Below the pieces are notes generated by a model. The model saw only the letters and a program-made list of their open reading frames with translations. It did no database searches and was not told the DNA's origin. From Diogma glabrata (lineage: Eukaryota; Arthropoda; Insecta; Diptera; Cylindrotomidae): DNA of 64,000 nucleotides. The stretch is from positions 159,807,013 to 159,871,012 of the forward strand of contig OY856188.1 in the NCBI GenBank assembly GCA_963693315.1, read 5' to 3'. Position 1 is the stretch's first letter. Each line of letters opens with the position of its first letter. This document shows positions 10,449-22,388 of this stretch, one piece after another. The position numbers and the translations under genes were made by a program.

Positions 10449-10701
10449 GTAAACATTATCCGCTTTTTCGTATATAAATACATAATACATACAATTCCAG
10501 TAAATTTCGATAAATGTCAAATTTAAGACCACCTAAAATTTGTTACTATACCATTTTTCTTTCAAACTGAGAATTGTTACTTTCAATGTGAGAACAGTAA
10601 ACTTTCAATGGAATAGTACCTTTCAATTTGAGAATTATTAGTAGTCTTATAATAAGAATTATTCCAATATCTTTACTATATCTTTCCTTAATTATTTATA
10701 G

Positions 10702-10858
10702 ATTGATATGGATTTTTCTACCATTAATGTGGATAATACTACCAAAATGCCATCCACTTGGAATACAAACGCACCACAAAAATTAAAATTTTTAACCGAC
10801 AACATTAAGGATAAATCAACAAAAGCCATTATAAAAAATTTAAATGATATTGACGAAA
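10702..10858 (+). CDS. Putative internal exon following the 10323-10448 exon
   Basis: A clear acceptor (tatttatag) precedes ATTGATATGGATTTTTC and a strong donor (GAAA|gtaagta) ends the exon. The translation, IDMDFSTINVDNTTKMPSTW and on to NLNDIDES, is open throughout and joins in frame to the upstream exon. The exon length is 157 bases, so it ends in phase 1 and needs a further exon, which I cannot find before the repeats at 10885. It belongs to an unrecognised protein. This is the best candidate for host coding sequence, although a transposon origin is possible. Confidence 0.45.
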
Positions 10859-10884
10859 GTAAGTAATTACAATTATATAATATA

Positions 10885-12173
<1,289 letters not shown>

Positions 12174-12210
12174 TATTTGAGGTGTAAAAGTTGTTTGATA
12201 ATTTTTGATT

Positions 12211-12393
<183 letters not shown>

Positions 12394-13167
12394 CCAACAG
12401 TTTTGTCAGATGCATGCCGAAGATGTCACAATAAGCCAGAAACAATACAACACATCACAGGATCATGTAACCACATGGCAAACACAGACTACAAACACAG
12501 ACATGATCAAGTGGCAAAAATCATACACCAAAAACTTGCATTCAAATACAAACTCACAACTGACAACTCGCCATACTATAAATACACACCGGAAATAGTA
12601 TCAGAAAATACCACACATAAACTATACTGGGATAGAACAATCATGACCGATAAAACTATACATTACAATAGACCGGATATTGTTTTAGTTAACAAAATAG
12701 GTAAAGTTACATATCTCATCGACATAGCGGTTCCAAACACTCACAACATACAAAATACAAACACAGAAAAACACGCAAAATACACAGACCTTGCAGTTGA
12801 GCTACAACGTCTTTGGAACATGACCAAAGTAGTAGTGGTTCCATTGATCATTAGTTCGACTGGGGTCATACCCATTACACTACATACAAACATTAAGACA
12901 CTAGATCTCCACCCAAACACCTACAAACAGATGCAGAAGGCAGTCATTATTAACACATGTCACATAGTCCGAAAATTCCTAAACACTAACACTATTATCA
13001 CAGAATCGGATCCTAGCACAATCACAGAACTATCACAAAGTATTATTCTCAATCCCATTCCTTTACCATCACAAGAAATAGAAACAATAGAAAATGCAGA
13101 ATTTAATCCAATCTTGGAAGAACCACAGATAGCCACAACATCAGAACCAATCAATGGCACACCATAA
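12394..13167 (+). pseudogene. R4/Dong-like non-LTR element, C-terminal zinc knuckle and endonuclease
   Basis: The frame begins at the AAT tract with no start codon of its own and encodes about 255 residues. A CCHC-like knuckle comes first (C-x2-C-x8-H-x4-C, within [18 protein letters not shown]). It is followed by a restriction-like endonuclease core: RPDIVLVNKIG, then YLIDIAVP, then a K-rich helix ending KYTDLAVELQRLW. These are the PD-(D/E)XK features of R2/R4-type retrotransposons, which carry the endonuclease after the RT. The RT is absent, so this is a 5'-truncated copy. Dong of Bombyx is known to insert in TAA repeats, which matches this setting. The frame stops at 13165. A one-base frame change at about 13160 would instead continue into the tail found at 17508. 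Confidence 0.8.
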
Positions 13168-13192
13168 TAAGATATCCACAAATTATTCTCAC

Positions 13193-14215
13193 CAGTGGCG
13201 TAGCGACATAGGGGTTTGTTGGGGTTCAAACCCCCCCCATTGAAATTTTAAAGTTTCTATAATCTAGAAGAATTGCTCAAATATTCTAATATTAAGATTT
13301 TTTCCTTGGTATCTTACGAATGAATTGAACAGTTGCTTTCTTTTCGTTCCTCAGAACCCCCCCCCCCTTCTCTCTTCCTGTCAGGCCTGACGCCAAGGGA
13401 GAGTTTTGGGGGTTGTGACACCCAGTGGCGTAGCGACATACGGGTTTGTTCGGGTTCAAACCCCCCCCCCCCATTGAAATTTTAAAATTTCTGTAATCTA
13501 TAAGAATTGCTCTAATATTCTAATATTAAGATTTTTTCCCTGGTATCTTACGAATGAATTGAACAGTTGCTTTCTTTTCGTTCCTCAGAACCCCCTTCTT
13601 CCCTCTTTCTGTCAGACCTGAAGCCGAGGGGGGTTTTGGGGGTTGTGATACCCTCCCAAGAATTTTCCCATTCGGCAAATTCGGCATTTTTACTAAAAGA
13701 ATTTTCCAATTCGGCAGTTTTACGATTTTATTAAAGTTAAGTTAAGTTTATTAAAGTTATTTAAGCAAACATTTAAATTTTCGCAGCGATTCCCACTTTT
13801 TGCTCAGTATCACTTATTTATTTTCTTTGTCATTCGGCAAATTATGATTTTAAAATCTTTACGGCAACTCGACTTAAAATAGCCGAAGCAGAAAAATCTG
13901 GATGAATGACTAATACATTTTTAAATAAAATCAATAATTTATATAAATAAATTATTGTAATTATAATCAACGGAACAAACTTTTTTGGTATATATTTATT
14001 ATAACATGTTTCGAATGTAAACATTAATCGTCAGATTACCAAAATCAGGCGTAGCGATATACGGGTTTATTCGGGTTTAAACCCCCCCATTGAAATTTTA
14101 AAGTTTCTGTCTTCTAGAAGAATTGCTCTAATATTCTAATATTAAGATTTTTTCCCTGGAATCTTACGAATGAATTGAACAGTTGCTTTCTTTTCGTTCC
14201 ATAGAACCCCACCCT
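13193..14215. repeat. Triplicated hAT left-end unit
   Basis: Units begin at 13193 and 13423 (CAGTGGCGTAGCGACATA) and at 14046 (CAGGCGTAGCGATATA). Each continues through a C-run, cattgaaattttaaa, attctaatattaagatttt, ATCTTACGAATGAATTGAAC and a gttcctcagaaccccc segment. The first two are head-to-tail at a 230-bp spacing and the third lies about 620 bp further on. This suggests repeated insertion of the same family near its own end, or tandem duplication of the terminus. Confidence 0.85.
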
Positions 14216-14339
14216 CCACTATGTTGTCATAGTGATAGCACACATACTCACTAGCACACATACACAAAAAGTTGACTGCCAGCTGCATGCCACGATGCGT
14301 ACTATAAGTAGTACTATCAGAACCACCCCTTAACCTTGG

Positions 14340-14765
14340 CCCTGTGTTAAGCAATATCGCTCCACCTGCACTCAGACGCTCGCATGCTCTCATGCGTGAA
14401 CATAAAAAGGTAACCAACAACATCACGTTACCCTTGCACGAAGATAACGGTGACCACACTCGTTGTCGATTGAAGTCAAGAAAGCCTGCACATAAAACTG
14501 CCAGCAACCTGCTGGCAACTAATTTTAATATCTTGGATGTCTGGGACACCTCCTGGCATCATAAATACAACTGGCCTTTCTATTACTAACCCGACTTCTA
14601 CCCAACCTGGTTTCGATCTGCCACGTCATACCTGGACTACACTAAACCGAATAAGAACGAATCATGGACGTTGTGCTGATTCTTTCTACCTGTGGGGCAT
14701 TTCAGAGTCCCCTGAGTGTGACTGCGGCGATCCACAATAAACCATAAAACACATTGCAACTGTGG
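14340..14765 (+). pseudogene. APE-type non-LTR retrotransposon C-terminal fragment
   Basis: Two frame-shifted pieces are visible. IAPPALRRSHALMREHKK lies near 14356, and DLPRHTWTTLNRIRTNHGRC then WGISESPECDCGDPQ near 14610-14740, followed by a stop and TIKHIAT. The LNRiRT.hGrC...WG...CdCG..QT..HI pattern is the C-terminal zinc-knuckle tail of many insect I/R1/Jockey-group elements. RT and endonuclease are absent. It is a passenger inside the hAT-type insertion. Confidence 0.7.
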
Positions 14766-15845
14766 CGACATCTAAGACATCCATTTGGCAACTCCCGATG
14801 TAGTAGCATGGATAGACTCGCTCGATGTAAACATCTAATATTCAAATGTACTGCCCAATGTTCAAATATTTTACTTTTTACTTTTTTACTAAAAGACGCG
14901 CAATCAAATTGAATGTAAGTTCATTTAATGTGTATCCATGCTTTGTTTTAGGTAGATTTCATAGAAGAGTCTACCTATTTTAAGTTTAATTTTAAATGTG
15001 TCTCAAAAAAACCATACGCTAAATAAAAAAAAATAGTGATACAATAATTTGGAAAAAATAACAAATATTATGTCAAAGGTAACTTGTTCCACATATTTTT
15101 ATTTCAAAATTTATGCAAATTCGTAATTTCAATTTAGAATAAACATTTTTTTTTAAATATTTTACTTGCGGCGAATAAAAAATAGTATATGATGCACGGA
15201 CATAAGCTATTTTGGACTTAATGTGGATGCAACTCCACATACGACCAAAATCTTTAGCTTTACGTCCTAGCATCATAATGTACTATTCTGGCATCTTTTA
15301 TTTATGCCCACTGGTCTACTATTTTATCTACTATTCTTTCTTTATGAGTACATCTGTAGCCCTATTCCTGTACATCGTGAAATAGGATTTGAGAAATAAA
15401 TTACAGCAATTTTTTCATAACTAGTATTCCGTGCTGGAAATAACAAATAACAATTTCGTAGATCGGACAATAGATAAGATCGGACAAAACAAAGTGTCCT
15501 GGAAGTTGTTCTAAATACAAAAGAAAATTAATTGTGTTAGAATAGTTAAAATGATATCTAACGCCTTGATATTTTAAGGAATTTGATTAATCAGGAAAAT
15601 CATTTTTCATCCCTTCCTAGACACAGGTTTGAGGCGAATCAATAGGTAAAGTGTCATTCAGTTTCAAATAAGTTTAAATTTCAAAGTCACTAGCACAAAA
15701 ATTTCTATTTAAAAATAAAGAAAATTATCATTTTTTAAAGTTAATAAAGAATTATTCGAAATTTGCTTTTTTAAAGTTAATTAAAAATTATTCGAAATTT
15801 GTTTTATGAAAGTTAATTAAAATTATTCGATATTTTTGTTTTATA

Positions 15846-17236
15846 TTGCACCAACTCTCACCAAAATATTTTATAAATCCTATAAATCTGGTATTTTTCC
15901 ATCCTGCTGGAAGTTGGCCAATGTCCAGCCTGTCCCAAAAAAGGAACGAAATGTGATATTTCAAATTACAGACTAATAACCTTACTCCCAGTCCTGTTTA
16001 AAATATACGAGCAATATATTAATTCACACATATCCAAATTTTTGGAGGACGTAATCGCATTAGACATCTCAACAGCATTTGATCGAATCTGGCATGCCAA
16101 CTTGATCAACAAGCTCGTTGCGTACGGTTTTCATACCGCAGTTGTGAAGTTGATTCAAAATTTTCTGTCTAACCGATACATCTCGGTATCTATAGATGGC
16201 TTTATTTCTGAGTCCAAATTAACTAACGCTGATGTACCCAAGGCTCAGTTTTATCTCCCACTTTATTTTTAATTTATATCAACGAACTGTTGCAAATCAT
16301 CAAGAACCCAATAAACAGTTTTGCAGATGATAGTACACTGCACAAGTCATTCGTCCCCCTATCTTCAAAGGGTAAATGCATGAAGAAATAAATCCCGCCC
16401 GGAGAGACGCTGCCATAAATGTAAACGAGGACTGAAAAAAGTCGCCGATTGAGGTGACAAAAATTTGGTCATTTTTAATTCCACCAAAACACAGCTATTG
16501 ATTGTTTCCAGATCAAAGACCGAGTTTCCCAATGATATTTCAATTAATATGTGTAACGACCAAATAGACGAATGACTTACTCAGGAACGATCATATCATG
16601 GCCATGGCAAAGAGCGCATCAAGAAAACTCGGCCTCCTCAATAGATGTAAAAAATATTTTTTTCTGTATCAATTACTCCACATTTATAAGTCCTATATTC
16701 GTCCCTGCATGGAGTATTGTTGTCAAGTTTGGGGCGCTGCATCTGTTACCATCTTGGGCCTTTTGGACTCTGTTGAAAAGCGTGCTATACGAATTGTTGG
16801 TGATCGAAATTTAACATTAAATCTTGATTCCCTACAACATCGTCGCACTGTTGCTGATCCCGTTGTTTTTTATAAATATCGTCACCAGCAGTGCTCGAAA
16901 GAAATTAGATCTATAATGCCTCAGACATCTTCTTTTCCTTGTTCAACTCGTTAATCTGTTTGTGCAAATAGTCAAACTGTCGGGATTACTCACTGCCCCA
17001 GTAACAAAATGCAAAGGGATTTCTTTGTACGTACATCGTACAAATGGAATGCTTTGCCTGAATTAATAGTCTCGAGTGCCTTCAATCCACAAAGATTTAA
17101 ATAAAACGTCCACCAACACCTCAAGATGCATGTTGTTGCGGGACCTATATGGTCTTAAAAGGTATCTATGTGTTGTTGTGACATATTTTGTAATTCCTAC
17201 TGCACAACACTTTTTACTAAAAAAAAAAAATATTGT
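15846..17236 (+). pseudogene. CR1/Jockey-like non-LTR retrotransposon remnant
   Basis: Broken frames follow the RT of the minus-strand element at 50237-53920. The APTLTKIFYKSYKSGIFPSCW region starts at about 15850. It is joined by an internal deletion near 16047 to DISTAFDRIWHANLINKL, then a SFADDSTLHKSF active site (about 16315), then the YIRPCMEYCCQVWGAASVTI and LDSLQHRRTVADPVVFYKYR tail. The 3' untranslated part and an A-rich tail (17220-17240) are retained. There are several frameshifts and at least one deletion, so it is inactive. It lies within the hAT-type insertion. Confidence 0.8.
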
Positions 17237-17507
17237 AAAAATATTTTTTTTTGAAATAAAAATTATTCGATATTTGTTTTCTTAAAGTTAATTAAAAATA
17301 ATTTAAAATAGTTAAAAAAAATCATTAATCTATTTTTTAAAAAATTATAAATTAAAAAAATTAAAATTAAGGAAACATTAAAATGAAGTATCTATTATTG
17401 TAATGAATTATTAATAAAACTAATTAGTTGGTTTATTGGGTTAAACTATTAAGTCTTATAAAATAATCCTTGACCCCCCCCAATGGAAAATTCTGGCTAC
17501 GCCACTG

Positions 17508-17731
17508 ATTCTCACACCACTAACACAAGAACAAATACAATATCACACCACGAATGAAACAAACACAACACAAATGAAACGACCAATCAGGACAGGAGAT
17601 GAAATGTTAGTTCCACCTCCGCCAAAACGACCTCGACGAACCTAGCGCCAGCCTTGTCATACCGAAACAACCGCACCTTGACGAAAGTCCGGACGGTTGT
17701 GTACAACCGGGATAAAGCCCGAGAAAAAACA
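17508..17731 (+). pseudogene. C-terminal tail and 3' UTR of the R4/Dong-like element
   Basis: This piece continues the element interrupted at 13192. Removing the hAT insert and one ATTCTCAC copy gives an open frame that starts before the junction (IIRYPQIILTPLTQEQ) and ends in MLVPPPPKRPRRT with a stop at 17643-17645. A 3' UTR follows, with a GTCCGGACGGTTGTGTACAA hairpin-prone segment and an A-rich end running into (AAT)n. The continuation across the junction is strong evidence that the insertion hit coding sequence. Confidence 0.75.
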
Positions 17732-17733
17732 AA

Positions 17734-17771
<38 letters not shown>

Positions 17772-18006
17772 TGTTTATTGAATACCATTTTAGATTACAA
17801 TTCTTTGTATTTGCTAAATTTTAAGTTTTGATGTTAATATAATTCTATTTAATATTTCAAAGCAGTTAGTAACAAAACATCTTTAGGACTATGGCAACTA
17901 AGCCGTCCGTCCGGGTTTTCCCCTGTTTAATTTAATATCATTTGTTTAAGTTAAGTGCATTTTGTAGTATGATCTAGAAAATAAAGATAAAGATAATATA
18001 AAAAAG
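17732..18006. repeat. (AAT)n tract then retroelement-like 3' end
   Basis: 17732-17769 is the right-hand AAT target tract. 17770-18000 reads as an unclassified 3' end, with CCGTCCGTCCGGGTTTTCCC and a terminal aataaagataaagataat short repeat resembling a non-LTR tail. No coding sequence. Confidence 0.5.
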
Positions 18007-20931
18007 TCAGGCAAGTGCGAATATAATTCGCTCGCTGAGGGTTCCGTGTATATAATATGAGAAAAAAACAGTTTTTGTAAGTATAGTTTCAAGTTGGGTT
18101 GAATCTTACCCAAAGCTGTTTATGGTGGCTAAAGAAAGCTTCAATAACGCCAGCTTCTAAATTATTTATATTGGAAAATACATTATCAATTGTGGTAGCC
18201 TCAACTGTTGTTGGTTGGTAGAAAATAGTTTGAGAGCCAGTTTTGAGGATTTTTATTGAAACCAACGGAAAAAACGGAGAAAAAGTGTCGTCAAATTATT
18301 TCCAACGAGTGCATTGTTAACACAGTCGAGTGATTTGTCTACTGAACATTGGGGAGATCGGTATAGTATACCAACAGGATTTGTACTTCAGCTAGTTGAA
18401 CATTCACAATGACTGCCAGCAGAGCTAAACTCAAAGTGATGGTGGCTACTATTTTTCTGCACTGGTGGTACTGTATCAGACTTAACGAAAAGAACAGATC
18501 CCCAACCTCGATTAACTTGACTGTAACGATTTTCTAGTTCAACAGTAGTTCAATAGTTCAAAAATTTCAAAAATGTTTGTAATTAGTGATCAACTTCACA
18601 GAGAACATTTGCAATGCAACCATATTAAATGATAATCTATCGAATAGCAAACAGGTATCTGGTATGTTATTGCATAATTTTTCAACCTAACGCCTTTCGC
18701 CTGAAGTTTAGTTCATCTGACTTGTTAAACTGTGTTGATCTAATCTGATCTTGTTTGTTCATTTCTTTACTTCGTTTCACTCAATATTTACTATAATATA
18801 CATTTCCTACAACGTAGTAAAATTTATCCTCTTCTACGATTATTTTACGTGAATAGTCCTTCACAAAACACAATTTTAGAATTTTAATCAAATGAATCAA
18901 AACCGAAAAAAACGAAAACTACAAAAAAATTGTTTTGGACTAGAAAAAAATTCACCTTTCATATGCCGAGTGGGGGTCAAAAATTATTTTTTGTCAAAAT
19001 TTCCACTCTCAACCCCTTCAAAATAACATTTGAAATGATGATCCAACCGCTATAGTTTTCATTCAATCTTTACAACATTGCCCATAACCATGAATATTTT
19101 CAAATATTTTTCTTTTGTAATGTTCGAAGTTAAGGGGGAGGACAGGAATTTTTTTCACATTTTTTAATATAACTCAAAAACTGCGCTTTTGAAAATTACA
19201 TAAAAAATTGTTTTGGACTAGAACAAAATCAACCTTTCATATGATACCCCACTCAACAAGGTCAAAAATAATTTTTTTTCAAAATTTCCACCCTCAACCC
19301 CATCAAAATAACATTAGAAATGATGAGCCAACCGCTATAGTTTTCATTCAATCTTTACAACATTTCCCATAACCATGAATTTTTCCAAATTTTTTCTTTT
19401 GTAATGTTCGAAGTTAAGGGGGGGGGACAGGAAATTTTTTTCACATTTTTTTACATAACTCAAAAACTGCGCTTTTTAGAATTACATAAAAAATTGTTTT
19501 GGACTAGAAAAAAATCAATCTTTCATATGACACCCCAATCGACTTGGTCAAAAATATTTTTTTTTCAAAATTTCCACCCTCAACCCCCTCAAGATAACAT
19601 TTGAAATGATGAGCTGACCGCTATAGTTTTCATTCAATCTTTACAACACTTTCCATAACCATGAATTTTTTCAAATTTTTTCTTTTGTAATGTTCGAAGT
19701 TAAGGGGGGGGGACAGGAAATTTTTTTCACATTTTTTTACATAACTCAAAAACTGCGCTTTTTAAAATTACATAAAAAATTGTTTTGGACTAGAAAAAAA
19801 TCAATCTTTCATATGACACCCCAATCGACTTGGTCAAAAATATTTTTTTTTCAAAATTTCCACCCTCAACCCCCTCAAGATAACATTTGAAATGATGAGC
19901 TGACCGCTATAGTTTTCATTCAATCTTTACAACACTTTCCATAACCATGAATTTTTTCAAATTTTTTCTTTTGTAAAGTTCGAAGTTAAGAGGGGGGGAC
20001 AGGAAATTTTTGTCACATTTTTTAACATAACTCAAAAACTTCGCTTTTGAAAATTGCAAAAAAAATTGATTTATACTTGAAAAAAAATCACCTTTCATAT
20101 GACACCCCACTCAACAAGGTCATAAATAATTTTTCTTCAATATTTCCACTCTCAACCCCCTCAGAATCACATTTGAAATGATGAGCCAACTGCTATAGTT
20201 TTGATTCAATCTTTACAACATTGACCATAATTATGAATTTTTTCAAATTTTTTCTTTTGTAATGTTCGAAGTTAAGAGGGGGGGACAGGAAATTTTTGTT
20301 ACATTTTTTAACATAACTCAAAAACTGCGCTTTTAAAAATTGCAAAAAAATTGGCTTGGACTAGAAAAAAAATCACCTTTCATATGACACCCCACTCACT
20401 GAGGTCAAAAATAATTTTTTTTCAAAATTTCCACTCTCAACCCCCTCAGAATCACATTTGAAATGATGACCCGACCGCTATAGTTTTGATTCAATCTTTA
20501 CAACATTGACCATAACCATGAATTTTTTCAAATTTTTTCTTTTCTAATGTTCGAAGTTAAAGGGGGGGGACAGGAAAGACAATACCCGTTTATGGCAATA
20601 TCAAAAAAACTAAGCAGTCGAAAAATCATTGAAATTTTTTTTTGAAATATTTTGAACTTTCTCGATTTTTCTAGACCAAACTCGATTCCTTACAAAAAAC
20701 TTTTGTTTTACTATCTCCTTATCTATGTTCATAAAATATAGATTAAAACAAATATTTGAATTTTTTTGTTATCAGTAGGCGTGGAAAAACACGTTTAAAA
20801 ACTGTAGAAAATTTCAAGTTGATAGCACTTATAGTTTGTGAGTAAATTGATTATGTAGAAATTCGGACGGACACCGAAGTCTCACCAATAGGGTACCGTT
20901 TTTACTTTTTTAAAGTACGGAACCCTAAAAA
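18007..20931. mobile_element. 2.9-kb repeat, copy 2
   Basis: Near-identical to 6961-9887 in the same orientation. It has the same terminal hairpin (18017-18031), the same six ~286-bp tandem units and the same ending CGGAACCCTAAAAA. Differences are a handful of substitutions and G-run or A-run length changes. Flanks differ on both sides, so this is a dispersed element copy, or a very recent duplication confined to the element. No protein is encoded. Confidence 0.88.
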
Positions 20932-20940
20932 CTTAAATAT

Positions 20941-22184
20941 GGGTGATTCTACAAAAATCGGGTAACTTTTAAAGATATTTTGTTGATTATACTTTTTATT
21001 TTAAATTTCTGCAAATTCGGATATTTAAGATGGGTAATCTAATGACTATATTGTTCCATATCGGGCCGCACTTTTTTTAGTATATTTCGAGATATTTTAA
21101 TTTATATGAATTTGACCGCTAGGGATTGACGAGGGTAGCAGAGTAATGTATGAAATTTACTAAAACTTTGAACAAATTTCGTTGAATCTAATAATAGGAC
21201 TTATATTTTAAATATTAAACCACTTAAGTAACTATTAAAAATAACTGTTACCGTGTAATAACGTGAGAACTGCCCCAGTCTTCAAAACTGTCTTTTGACA
21301 TTTTAATAACATAATATTACTTAAATTATATCATTTTAGTGTAGTTTTAGTAATAGTATACATTTTCTGAGAAATCAAGAAACAATAGAATCAAAAAAAT
21401 TGACAAACTTTGCCTATGACACATGAAAACGTTTAAATACTAACCAGGAGACTGACGCCAGGGGATTGATGAAAAAGGCATAAATTTCAGGTTATAATTA
21501 CAACTTTTGTTTTTTTTTAATTTTTCGAATATCAACAAGCTGCATTTTAACAAATCAAATGTAACTGTGTTTAAATTAAAACATAACTCAGGTTTACACG
21601 GAAATAACGGCTCACCAGAGTACTGATATTTTGACAGGCTAGGCACGTATATACACGTTAACAACCACTCTAGCACTGGCATAGTAATAGCGCCCGTAAA
21701 ATGCCGTGGTTTGTAGCTAGTTTTACTACCAACGCTAAAATTTAACTGGGAGTTGACCTTGAGTCGGTGATATTTACCGAGAATTTGAAAGACACACAAG
21801 GGACTGACGATAAAACTGATGACAAAGTTTGTTATTATTTTTCTACTAGCCTTGAGAATATTACATTATGAAAATTGTGATATACACTACTAAGCACATT
21901 AGAGATTGTAGAAAAATAGTAAGCTTTCCTAAATTAATAGTAATATATAATATACAGCCATTTTATTGCGCGTTTTCGTGGTGGTGACATGCCAGGGGAC
22001 TGACATTTTGAGGATATATTGGGCTATTTAGCACACTTGTATTTAAAATAAATAACTGAAACTGGGTGACCAAATGAAAGCCTTTTAATTCTTTTAAAAT
22101 AAATTGAAATATCAGCAAAATATAATAAAACTTGGTATCTATGAACTGATGACATGGAGTTACCCGATTTTTGTAGAATCACCC
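20941..22184. mobile_element. DNA element with 27-bp perfect terminal inverted repeats
   Basis: The 27 bases at 20941-20967 (beginning GGGTGATTCTACAAAAATCG) are exactly inverted at 22158-22184. The tetranucleotide ATAT flanks both sides (20937-20940 and 22185-22188) and may be a 4-bp target duplication, although in AT-rich DNA this is weak. The 1244-bp interior repeats a ccaggrgactgacg word at about 21446, 21460, 21805 and 21990. It has one 119-codon minus-strand frame (21440-21799) with no recognisable domain. Probably a non-autonomous copy. Confidence 0.8.
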
Positions 22185-22388
22185 ATATACAAGTATTATT
22201 ATGTGCATATAAACATCAAAATATGGGAGATTCTCATAATGCACAGTATATCAAAACTGCGAGGTACATTACACAGTTTGATTATATTCATTATATTATT
22301 TTAATAACAAAGGAGAGAATAAAAATTAACAAACAAAAAAAACAAAACATTTGAAATCTTCTTTAGATCCATTTCAACCTGAATTCGT

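Larger units (their letters stand above)
13193..17507. mobile_element. hAT-type composite insertion, 12-bp TIRs and 8-bp target duplication
   Basis: The left end CAGTGGCGTAGC and right end GCTACGCCACTG are perfect 12-bp inverted repeats. They are flanked by ATTCTCAC at 13185-13192 and again at 17508-17515. An 8-bp duplication and a CAGTGGCGTAGC-type terminus are characteristic of the hAT superfamily. The 4315-bp insert contains no hAT transposase. It holds three copies of the left-end region and two retroelement remnants (14340-14765 and 15846-17236), so it is a non-autonomous, heavily loaded copy. The regions 13665-14045, 14800-15845 and 17237-17460 within it show no recognisable gene. Confidence 0.88.

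Noticed and set aside
14142..14549. 135-codon minus-strand frame
   Set aside because: It lies opposite the better supported plus-strand zinc-knuckle retroelement fragment and shows no domain.
21440..21799. 119-codon minus-strand protein in the 27-bp TIR element
   Set aside because: No domain, no cysteine/acidic motif of a transposase, and composition like the surroundings.
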